Part shown: piece by piece, positions 1 through 6,254 of the stretch
How positions within the stretch are numbered: position 1 is the first letter of the stretch
Layout: each line of letters opens with the position of its first letter
Assembly (NCBI GenBank): GCA_029557025.1
Contig: JAKPRU010000634.1
Span: forward strand, 1 to 9,543
Direction of reading: 5' to 3'
From: Candidatus Omnitrophota bacterium
Lineage (GTDB): Bacteria; Hinthialibacterota; Hinthialibacteria; Hinthialibacterales; JAKPRU01
Length of the DNA stretch: 9,543 nt
The notes under the pieces: generated by a model
What the model saw: the letters and a program-made list of their open reading frames with translations, nothing else
Databases searched by the model: none
What the model was told of the DNA's origin: nothing
Program-made: the position numbers and the translations under genes

Positions 1-148
1 CCTGAAAAAACGGCAATCATCGGTCCGTCCTATCCCAAAGGTCAAAAAAAAGTTGACGCCATTTCAGCCTCATGATACTTTGCTGAATTAAATTCCGGAT
101 AGTGCTGTTTCGGCGCTGTCATCACGAAAAAGGATCCTCGATTTACCG
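1..148. other. Left-edge non-coding stretch
   Basis: No recognisable gene lies here. Two forward frames are open from the edge, ending at stops 73-75 and 89-91. They could be the last two dozen codons of an upstream gene, but the translated tails are Lys-rich and show no family feature. On the reverse strand a frame starting at ATG 73 is open to the edge, and a shorter one starts at 20 with an AGGA about 7 nt upstream. None can be supported on so few codons. The stretch most likely holds the promoter and leader of the gene at 149. Confidence 0.5.
53..79 (+). promoter_or_regulatory. Possible sigma-70-like promoter for the CBM9-like gene
   Basis: TTGACG at 53-58 matches five of six -35 consensus bases. 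GATACT at 74-79 matches four of six -10 bases, but the spacer is only 15 bp. Shifting to TACTTT at 76-81 gives a 17-bp spacer and a poorer -10. The position, about 70 bp before the start codon, is reasonable. Promoter consensus in this lineage is unknown, so this is a weak prediction. Confidence 0.28.
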
Positions 149-1114
149 ATGAAAATGCGAATCGCTCGTTTCGGATGGCTTGGAATCACTTTTGTTCTGA
201 TGGCTGGAATGGCGGGGGCGGGGACGGTTAAGAGTTATGAGGTGCGCCGCGCGCTCACACCGCCGACAGTCGATGGGGTGGTAAACAGCGCGTCCGGCGA
301 GTGGGCCAATGCCGCGCCTGCTGCGGGGAATTTCGTGCAAATTGACACGGGCGATCCGGTGGCGGAGGATATGGCCGTCTCCTTCCAGGCGCTTCGAACC
401 GAATCGACCCTGTATTTCCTGGTATTGATCCGCGACTCCGACATTTTCCCAATTCTGGCGACCGGCGATGATTCCAATGCCGATGATGAGGACATTCTCG
501 GGACCGATACCGGGCAATTTTACGCTTCCCTGGGCGATGACCTGGAAATCTTTCTCGAACCGACTGAGGATATACGCCGCAACAACGACCCGCCGAGCCG
601 CACCCCGGACCAGTACCATATCGCGCTCACTCTGGAAACCACCCATGCCGACCCGCTTTGGGGCATTGTCGGATTTGACGATCTGAAACGGGATGTCCTG
701 GAGGAAACCGGCCCACCGTACCAGTTTACCGCGGCGGGTTACGACCTGGAGTTGGTGGATGGCGACCCGAATGTGTGGGACCCGGCAATGCAAATCGGGA
801 TCACTCTTTTGCCGGATAACATTGCACCGGACACCGCGATTGTAGAACTTGCCATACCGTTTTCCTCGTTTAACTATACCGGGGATATGCAGTCCCCGCC
901 GGTGTATGCCACCGATAACGCCCCGGATAACAGTCTTGTCGTCACTCATGCGCCGCGCGATGGCGACCGCTGGGCGTTCCAGGTCGGACGGCTGACTAAC
1001 GAGGCGATTACTCTCGTCTGGAATCGTCCCTCTTTCACCACCCTCTACGCCCGTCCCTTCGGAGAACTTATCTTTGCAGACGGAACCGGTGTGGCGGATT
1101 GGGCGGTGTATTGA
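149..1114 (+). CDS. Secreted protein with CBM9-like sugar-binding domain
   Basis: This 321-residue exported protein probably binds carbohydrate outside the cytoplasm. Residues 1-24 form a signal peptide: basic MKMRIAR, a hydrophobic core, then AGMAGAG with likely cleavage near residue 24. The remainder looks like one family 9 carbohydrate-binding (CBM9/DOMON-like) beta-sandwich. It opens with PTVDGVVNSASGEWANA (39-55) and has a TLYFLVLIRDSDI strand pair (87-99). An acidic, possibly metal-binding stretch rich in Asp lies at 107-120, followed by DDLEIFLEP (130-138). A late VELAIPFSSF (232-241) precedes the family-style ending W(N)RPSF...PFGELIF (291-309). No catalytic domain is attached, so it may be a stand-alone binding or surface protein. 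ATG 149 gives the complete signal peptide, although the nearest AAGGA (130-134) is 14 nt away, longer than usual; ATG 155 is an alternative. It is followed by 300 bp of non-coding DNA and is probably monocistronic. CBM9 membership is judged from pattern alone. Confidence 0.72.
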   Translation: MKMRIARFGWLGITFVLMAGMAGAGTVKSYEVRRALTPPTVDGVVNSASGEWANAAPAAGNFVQIDTGDPVAEDMAVSFQALRTESTLYFLVLIRDSDIFPILATGDDSNADDEDILGTDTGQFYASLGDDLEIFLEPTEDIRRNNDPPSRTPDQYHIALTLETTHADPLWGIVGFDDLKRDVLEETGPPYQFTAAGYDLELVDGDPNVWDPAMQIGITLLPDNIAPDTAIVELAIPFSSFNYTGDMQSPPVYATDNAPDNSLVVTHAPRDGDRWAFQVGRLTNEAITLVWNRPSFTTLYARPFGELIFADGTGVADWAVY

Positions 1115-1258
1115 GGGAGCCGCTTGCGGTTTACGGCGCTGGCGGGACAGACCACTCCATCCCGGATTGCTTGAGTCGTTGCCCGATCACCAATTTGCAC
1201 ACGGCTCCGACTGTTCCCGAACCGAGGCTCCCCAGCAGGTCGGACAGGATAGTGGCCC

Positions 1259-1297
1259 CAGCGGCCAAAGCCGCTGCACACCGTGAGGCCCCTCACG
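1259..1297 (+). terminator. Two tandem hairpins, possible terminator
   Basis: CAGCGGC (1259-1265) pairs perfectly with GCCGCTG (1270-1276) around a CAAA loop. Five bases later CGTGAG (1282-1287) pairs with CTCACG (1292-1297) around a GCCC loop. Both stems are perfect and GC-rich. No T-run follows, only CTT, so an intrinsic terminator of the usual type is not shown. They could block exonucleases at the 3' end of the CBM9-like transcript or act as a factor-dependent end. The distance from that stop codon, 145 bp, is long. Confidence 0.38.
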
Positions 1298-1335
1298 CTT
1301 CCATATCCACTTTCCGGGTCGAATAATTCGAGGGC

Positions 1336-1364
1336 TTGCGCAAAACGTCAACCTCCGTTATTAT
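1336..1364 (+). promoter_or_regulatory. Candidate promoter for the pseudopilin gene
   Basis: TTGCGC (1336-1341) and TATTAT (1359-1364) are separated by exactly 17 bp. The -10 matches five of six consensus bases and the -35 only three. Transcription would begin near 1371, giving a leader of about 45 nt that contains the GAGGAAAGGA ribosome-binding site. This also explains why the upstream in-frame TTG at 1336 is unlikely to be a translation start: it would lie within the promoter itself. Confidence 0.42.
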
Positions 1365-1416
1365 CCTCCCAGCAAATAATCACACTAATTTGCTGAACAC
1401 TCTGTCGAGGAAAGGA

Positions 1417-2055
1417 ATGACTGTGGATATGAAGCACAAGAACGAAGCCTTTACCCTGATCGAATTGCTGATTGTTGTGGCGATCATCGGCATTCTGGCG
1501 GCGATTGCTGTGCCCAATTTCATGAATGCACGTGTGCGGGCCAACGCGTCTCGATCCTTTGCGGATATGAAAACTCTTTACGATCAAATCAACATCCGCA
1601 AAATGGAGACCGGGCTTTGGCTGGTGGACGGGAATGACACTGGTTCCGATCCGAAATGCAGCTTTCCGGTTCCCGGTAAGTTTTTCGGGAAGACCCCGAC
1701 AGAGGTCGGTGTCAAAGACACGGTTGGCGATAATCATTACAACGGACAGATCTGGCAACAATTGACGACGCCGACGGCCTATATGAATTCCATCCCAGTG
1801 GATCCGTTCGCCAAGGGTGTCTTCTACGGATATGAGGACCGAGACTGTGCAAATACGAACGGGTCACATTGGTTGATCTACGCGGCGGGGCCGGACGGCG
1901 ATTATGGAGACTGGCTCGATAATCGCCAGGCCAAAGCCTACAATCCGTCAAACGGGATTATCTCAAACGGCGACATTTGGAAAGCGATGCAGTTACGTGG
2001 GGGCCAGCATCAGGATCTGTGGTCCGAAATCGGCCTGTTTGACACGTATTTCTGA
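1417..2055 (+). CDS. Type II secretion/type IV pilin-like pseudopilin (GspG-like)
   Basis: This 212-residue protein has the class III signal of type IV pilins and type II pseudopilins. A short basic leader ends NEA, followed by FTLIELLIVVAIIGILAA (12-29), with Glu at +5 of the mature protein (E16). The hydrophobic helix anchors it in the inner membrane before assembly into a pseudopilus. After it come an amphipathic helix (about 36-65) and a globular C-terminal part with AYMNSIPVDPF (121-131) and LIYAAGPDGDYGDW (153-166), both typical of GspG-like proteins in PVC/Hydrogenedentes-type genomes. The residue before the cleavage site is Ala, where Gly is usual; a prepilin peptidase may still accept it. 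ATG 1417 is chosen because GAGG (1407-1410) lies 6 nt upstream; ATG 1429 is possible. The gene stands alone, without other secretion components, as such orphan pseudopilins often do in these phyla. Its specific role is unknown. Confidence 0.88.
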   Translation: MTVDMKHKNEAFTLIELLIVVAIIGILAAIAVPNFMNARVRANASRSFADMKTLYDQINIRKMETGLWLVDGNDTGSDPKCSFPVPGKFFGKTPTEVGVKDTVGDNHYNGQIWQQLTTPTAYMNSIPVDPFAKGVFYGYEDRDCANTNGSHWLIYAAGPDGDYGDWLDNRQAKAYNPSNGIISNGDIWKAMQLRGGQHQDLWSEIGLFDTYF

Positions 2056-2382
2056 AGAATCTGTCGGGAATTGGCGGACAGAGACGACCGGTTCCAACGA
2101 GCATGGGCCGGCACGGGTATGTCCGCAAAAATCAGAAAGAAATTTGGAACCATCGGCTGAGCGCGGGTCGTTCTGTCAATGGTTTCATTTGTTTGTGTTT
2201 CTTTTCGCTCCGGGGGTATTCCCTTCTCTGTCGTCCACGATTTTCCATTGTATCCGGTCCTGCGAATACCCGATTCGGATTCCATCAACCTTTACAGGGG
2301 GATCAATTCTGCAATGATAAACAGAGCGATACATAATACATAATGAACTTCAGCGGTTGATTGTGAAGAAAGGAACGGAGAA
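2056..2382. other. Non-coding region with several inverted repeats
   Basis: No credible gene is present. Just after the pseudopilin stop, TCTGTC (2060-2065) faces GACAGA (2077-2082) across 11 nt, a weak 3'-end hairpin without a T-run. GGTTCCAA (2090-2097) faces TTGGAACC (2144-2151), and GGGTATTC (2214-2221) faces GAATACCC (2264-2271). These are perfect 8-bp arms with loops of 46 and 42 nt. The AT-rich end has ACATAAT twice in tandem (2331-2344), each containing CATAAT, a five-of-six -10 match, but no convincing -35 lies upstream. AAGGA (2370-2374) is the ribosome-binding site of the next gene. Confidence 0.5.
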
Positions 2383-4782
2383 ATGATGCGAAGTCGGTAT
2401 TTTCGATCCGGGGCTTTCCGGTTTTTCGGTCTGCTCATGGCCCTTCTGATTCCAGGAGTTTGCGAGTCCGGTCACGCCAAAGAGGATATCGGTTTGGATA
2501 ATGCGGTTGTGGTTGTGCGGAGCGGCAATGTCCCATCCGGAGAGAAAACGGCGGCGCGTGTGCTGGTGGAAGAGGTGGAGAAACGAACCGGGATTCGATG
2601 GGAAATTCGCACCGAATGGCCTCCGCAAGGAACGGTCATCGCGGTTACCTCCCGTGTGGAAAACACCGGCTGGGACCGCAAATTGCCCGGCGACGAAACG
2701 AAAATCAGCCTGAAACCGGAGGGATATCAGGTTGTTGTTGAGAAACAGCCCTCGGAAGCATACACAATCTGGGTAATTGGGGCGGACCCGCGCGGAACCC
2801 TGTTTGGAGTGGGGTATCTGCTGCGGAAAATGAACTTGTCAGACAATCGGGCCGTAATGGAACCGGGGATGGATATTTGCACCGCGCCGGTCTATCCGAT
2901 TCGGGGCCATCAGCTTGGATACCGAAACAAGGCGAATTCCTATGATGCTCTTTCTCCCGAGCAATACGAACAATACATCCGCGAACTGGCTCTATTCGGA
3001 ACCAACAGCATTGAGAATATCCCGTTCCAAGACAAAGATGTCAGCCCGCACATGAAAATTCCGCGTCGGGAGATGAACCGTCGGTTGAGTGAAATTTGTG
3101 CAGAGTATGATCTGAATTACTGGGTCTGGACTCCGGCGGAAGGCGACCTGTCCGATTCGGAGTTCCGTAAGAAGGAACTGGCGATGCACGAGCAGCTGTA
3201 TGCGGATTGCCCGCGCATTGATGGGATTTTCTTCCCTGGCGGAGACCCCGGCGATAATCACCCGAAAACTGTTCTGCCGTTCCTGGAGGAACTGTCGAAA
3301 ATCCTCGCGCAACATCATCCCGAAACAAGAATCTGGCTGTCGTTGCAGGGATTCGACGAGGAAAAGACAAACTATGTTCGCGATTATGTGCAAAAGAATC
3401 TTCCGAAGTGGATGGGCGGTATTGTGGGAGGCCCATCCAGCCCCCCGATGGCGGAAATTCGCGCGTGGCTGCCGAAACAATACGGATTGCGGGATTACCC
3501 GGATGTGACACATTCGGTGCGTGCCCAGTATCCGGTGGTTTGGTGGGACCCGGCGTTCGCGCTGATCCATGGCCGTGAATCCTGCAATCCCCGCCCCGTG
3601 TTCTATTCCATGATTCACCGGTGGACCGCACCCAGCACCGATGGATTCATTTCCTATTCGGACGGCGTTCATGACGATGTCAATAAAGTCGTGTGGAGCA
3701 TGCTCGGTTGGGAGCCGGAACGGGACCTTCGGGAAGTCCTCATGGACTATTGCCGGTTCTTTTTCGGACCGGATGTCGCGGAACCGGCTGCAGATGGGAT
3801 TTTCGCCCTGGAGAAAAACTGGACCGGCCCCCTGGCGCAGAACGGTTCCGTGGAAAGCACGTACACACATTGGACCCGGCTGGACGAAAAATACGATCAA
3901 CTGAAACGGAACTGGCGATGGCAACTCTGCATGTTGCGTGCAGAATACGACGCCCATATCCGACACCGTCTGATCGCCGAGCGGGATTTGGAGGCAAAAG
4001 CGTACCGAATTCTTGCCGACGCACAAAAACGTGGAATCGACAAAGCGATGGACGATGCGTTGGCGGTTTTACAAAGCGTGGATAAAGAGCCGGTTCTCCC
4101 GGATCTGCGTCAACGGATTATCAAGCGTTGCGAGACACTGTTTGAAACAATCGGGCTGCAAACCAGTGTGCCGCGTTTCAAGGGAGCAAACTCACAGCGC
4201 GGGTGCATTCTCGACTTCATTGACCGGCCCCTGAATAACCGCTGGTGGCTGGAGGATCAATTCGCCGAAATCCGTAAACTGCCGAATGACACCGAAAAAC
4301 TGATGCGGCTCGAATTGATCCGAACCTGGGAAAATCCCGGACCGGGAAGCTATTACGACGACTTGGGGAATATCGAGAGATCGCCCCATCTTTATCGTGG
4401 AGAGTCTATCGAAACAGGGCCACCGAATCATTCGGCTCCGACCCCGACATATTGGGCATGGGATGGTGGGTTCAGCCGGATGCGGATTTCCTGGCTGGAC
4501 ACGATGACCGAACTGCTCGGCCTTCGGTATGAGAACCTGGACCCCAGTGCGGAGTATGAACTCCGTCTCACCGGCGCGGGCGAGGCATTTCCCAATGTGA
4601 ACGGAAAACGAATCGAGCCGACGGTATACAACAAGAAGGACGGGGAATTCAAGGTTTTCCCGATTCCAAAGACGCTGACCCAAGGCGGCACAATCGAAGT
4701 GACAGTTGATTTTCCGGATGAATCCGGCGTCAACTGGCGGAACCAATCCAGGATTGCAGAAGTGTGGCTTTTGAAGAAATAA
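2383..4782 (+). CDS. Secreted glycoside-hydrolase-like protein, family unassigned
   Basis: This 799-residue exported protein is probably a glycosidase. Residues 1-32 form a signal peptide (basic start, FFGLLMALLIPGV core, cleavage near HAK). Residues about 38-165 resemble the non-catalytic N-terminal domain of GH67 and GH20 enzymes: VVVVRSGN, a middle KPEGYQVVV, and GTLFGVGYLLRKM (138-150). A TIM-barrel-like region follows from PIRGHQLGYR (172-181) to about 460. It contains YWVWTPAEGD (246-255), IDGIFFPGGDPGDNHPK (279-295), TRIWLSLQGF (315-324) and ISYSDGVHDDVNKVVWSM (423-440). Asp280, Asp288, Asp291, Asp427, Asp431 and Asp432 are catalytic or binding candidates. Residues 465-595 are mostly helical. 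The last 200 residues include NNRWWLEDQFAEIRKL (618-633), the WENPGPGSYYDDLGN motif (649-663) and a probable beta-sandwich. ATG 2383 has AAGGA (2370-2374) 8 nt upstream. The AGE-family epimerase follows after 34 bp, suggesting one operon. A substrate cannot be read from the sequence, and a non-enzymatic role is possible. Confidence 0.72.
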   Translation: MMRSRYFRSGAFRFFGLLMALLIPGVCESGHAKEDIGLDNAVVVVRSGNVPSGEKTAARVLVEEVEKRTGIRWEIRTEWPPQGTVIAVTSRVENTGWDRKLPGDETKISLKPEGYQVVVEKQPSEAYTIWVIGADPRGTLFGVGYLLRKMNLSDNRAVMEPGMDICTAPVYPIRGHQLGYRNKANSYDALSPEQYEQYIRELALFGTNSIENIPFQDKDVSPHMKIPRREMNRRLSEICAEYDLNYWVWTPAEGDLSDSEFRKKELAMHEQLYADCPRIDGIFFPGGDPGDNHPKTVLPFLEELSKILAQHHPETRIWLSLQGFDEEKTNYVRDYVQKNLPKWMGGIVGGPSSPPMAEIRAWLPKQYGLRDYPDVTHSVRAQYPVVWWDPAFALIHGRESCNPRPVFYSMIHRWTAPSTDGFISYSDGVHDDVNKVVWSMLGWEPERDLREVLMDYCRFFFGPDVAEPAADGIFALEKNWTGPLAQNGSVESTYTHWTRLDEKYDQLKRNWRWQLCMLRAEYDAHIRHRLIAERDLEAKAYRILADAQKRGIDKAMDDALAVLQSVDKEPVLPDLRQRIIKRCETLFETIGLQTSVPRFKGANSQRGCILDFIDRPLNNRWWLEDQFAEIRKLPNDTEKLMRLELIRTWENPGPGSYYDDLGNIERSPHLYRGESIETGPPNHSAPTPTYWAWDGGFSRMRISWLDTMTELLGLRYENLDPSAEYELRLTGAGEAFPNVNGKRIEPTVYNKKDGEFKVFPIPKTLTQGGTIEVTVDFPDESGVNWRNQSRIAEVWLLKK

Positions 4783-4816
4783 GAGCACGAAAAATTGGGG
4801 AAAAAAGACGGAAGAA

Positions 4817-6229
4817 ATGGAAAAAGGAACAATGATGGAGGCGGAGGACATTCGGTATCGTGGAAGTCTGTTGCCGGAGCATCCCACGATTGAGCAAGTG
4901 CGAGAGGTAAGCGGCGATTATATGGCGATCGCACTTGAGGTGATGAAAACTATTGCGGAGCGATACAAACGCAGCCCGGACTATGGCTGGATTGACACAA
5001 AAATCCACCTGCTCAGTGGGCGGGATTTTTCCGAAGAGGAACCGATTCGCGGACCCCGAACGGTTTACGGGTGGATACAGGGGCGAGGCCTTGAGGCGCT
5101 TGTGGGCCATGCGCGATGGTTTCGGACTCATCTTCAGGGGCCGCAAATCAAAGCCCTGCTTCAGCAGATGGATTGCATGATCCGCAATATCTTGGGGCGG
5201 ATTCGTTCTGTGAGGACACGCAATTCGGGCCACGTGTTTTTCTATATGACTCCGCAAGGGCAGCCGTTTCTGCTCAGTCGAGACGGCGGGATGCAGATCA
5301 TCCGTCTTGGGACCGATGCACCATACAACTTCAGCGACCTTTTTTGTGCCAAAGGGATGCTGGCGGCGGCCGAATACCTGCGAGATGGCGAGGCTTGTCG
5401 CGAAGCGGAAGAGTATTGCCGGGCAGTCGATCAGGCAATATGGAACGAGACGTTTCGCAGCGATCAGCAGTCGCCGGACCCGAAAAATCCCGCTCAGCCC
5501 GTCGCGGATCGATTCACACATGGGCCAAGGATGATCCAGATCGGGACAGCCGCGCGGCTGTGCGAATGCACCCATCACCCCAGCTATGTTGATTTCGGTT
5601 TGAGACTGGTTCGACATATTCTGGATCGTTACGTCAATCTTGAGCGGCGATGGCCGGACCTTCAGGAATATGATTTCGTTGAGTTTCTTGATCCCGAAAA
5701 TCATCCTTATCATCAAAACGGAGAGATTGTCTCTGATCCGGGCCATGCCCTGGAGTTTGTGGGATTGAGCCTGAAGTTTCTTTCAACTGTTCGGCGCATG
5801 AAGATTGCCTCTGAGGGACAATTGCGGGAGACCGCAGAGGTACAACGTATTATGCCATCTCTATTGCGGCATCTCTTCGATTACGGATTTCAGGATGGGC
5901 CGGGCGGGATTTGCAAGGCTTTCGGTCTGCTTGAACGAAGGGTGTTGAATGCAGAGATGCCGTGGTGGAGTTTGCCGGAGACCATGCGGGCCGCGCTGTT
6001 TTGTTCGAATGTGGCGGATGTGGATGAGAAACCGGCCTGCCTGGATACGCTCGCCGCGTGCCACAACGCTTTCATCAAGCATTATGTGCGTCCCGATTTG
6101 CACCTGATGGCGGTGCAGACCCGGAATGCAAACGGCGAGGTAATCGACTCGATTCCGGCAACCTCCGATGCGGATCCGGGATATCACACGGGGTTGTGCC
6201 TGCTGGATTGTTGCTGTCTTCTCTCGTAA
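4817..6229 (+). CDS. AGE-family (N-acylglucosamine 2-epimerase-like) sugar epimerase
   Basis: This 470-residue protein has no signal peptide and is expected in the cytoplasm. It has the layout of the (alpha/alpha)6-barrel AGE family, whose members interconvert C2 epimers such as GlcNAc/ManNAc or glucose/mannose units. Matching signatures are GRGLEALVGHARWF (89-102), DPGHALEF (307-314) with the expected catalytic His310 and Glu313, MPWWSLPETMRAAL (381-394) with Trp383/Trp384 and Glu388, and GYHTGLCL (455-462) with the second catalytic His457. The segment at 237-243 (PRMIQIG) lacks the His found in cellobiose 2-epimerases at the comparable position. It resembles the GlcNAc 2-epimerase branch, where a hydrophobic residue sits there. 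The family is usually about 390-430 residues, so this is somewhat long, with an extra N-terminal segment. Start 4817 is taken as the longest. ATG 4835 has AAGGA (4824-4828) at ideal 6-nt spacing and may be the true start. It follows the 799-residue gene by 34 bp. The substrate is inferred, not shown. Confidence 0.8.
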   Translation: MEKGTMMEAEDIRYRGSLLPEHPTIEQVREVSGDYMAIALEVMKTIAERYKRSPDYGWIDTKIHLLSGRDFSEEEPIRGPRTVYGWIQGRGLEALVGHARWFRTHLQGPQIKALLQQMDCMIRNILGRIRSVRTRNSGHVFFYMTPQGQPFLLSRDGGMQIIRLGTDAPYNFSDLFCAKGMLAAAEYLRDGEACREAEEYCRAVDQAIWNETFRSDQQSPDPKNPAQPVADRFTHGPRMIQIGTAARLCECTHHPSYVDFGLRLVRHILDRYVNLERRWPDLQEYDFVEFLDPENHPYHQNGEIVSDPGHALEFVGLSLKFLSTVRRMKIASEGQLRETAEVQRIMPSLLRHLFDYGFQDGPGGICKAFGLLERRVLNAEMPWWSLPETMRAALFCSNVADVDEKPACLDTLAACHNAFIKHYVRPDLHLMAVQTRNANGEVIDSIPATSDADPGYHTGLCLLDCCCLLS

Positions 6230-6237
6230 AACACCGT

Positions 6238-6254
6238 CGCTTGCAAGTCAAGCG
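6238..6254 (-). terminator. Hairpin at the convergent gene junction
   Basis: CGCTTG (6238-6243) and CAAGCG (6249-6254) form a perfect 6-bp stem with a 5-nt loop. It spans the 18-bp gap and the last codons of the reverse-strand gene. Read on the reverse strand it is followed after 5 nt by GTGTTTTA, a short T-run, so it could end the reverse transcript. Read forward there is no T-run. The stem is short, hence low confidence. Confidence 0.33.

Larger units (their letters stand above)
1115..1416. other. Non-coding region between CBM9-like gene and pseudopilin gene
   Basis: The first 200 bases are GC-rich and the rest is AT-richer. Short open frames across it look like random translation rich in Arg, Pro and Ser, with no ribosome-binding site. 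It contains two tandem hairpins (1259-1297), a small palindrome TCGAA-TAA-TTCGA (1319-1331), a promoter candidate (1336-1364) and the pseudopilin ribosome-binding site GAGGAAAGGA (1407-1416). I do not recognise a known RNA family in the GC-rich part. Confidence 0.6.

Noticed and set aside
1..73. Start of a divergent reverse-strand gene at the left edge
   Set aside because: Only 24 codons are available, with no good ribosome-binding site at ATG 73 and no family pattern, so it cannot be supported.
143..949. Reverse-strand open frame (268 codons) opposite the CBM9-like gene
   Set aside because: The forward frame has a signal peptide and a CBM9-like pattern, whereas the antisense frame reads as random Arg/Gly-rich sequence.
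1336..1416. Upstream TTG as the start of the pseudopilin, adding 27 residues
   Set aside because: No ribosome-binding site precedes it, it overlaps the promoter candidate, and it would add a non-canonical leader before the prepilin signal. ATG 1417 has GAGG at good spacing.
2102..2160. Possible c-di-GMP-type riboswitch suggested by a CGCAAA-like piece near a paired segment
   Set aside because: The conserved core and tetraloop-receptor features are absent; only a short chance similarity remains.
2103..2336. 77-codon forward open frame in the non-coding region after the pseudopilin
   Set aside because: No ribosome-binding site, no recognisable pattern, and unlike the neighbouring genes in composition.
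2992..4026. Reverse-strand open frame (344 codons) inside the 799-residue gene
   Set aside because: It is fully antisense to a well-supported secreted protein. The translation has no domain pattern and no ribosome-binding site was seen.
4730..5746. Reverse-strand open frame (338 codons) over the end of the 799-residue gene and the epimerase
   Set aside because: It spans two real forward genes in antisense and shows no family signature; the open frame is a by-product of codon bias.
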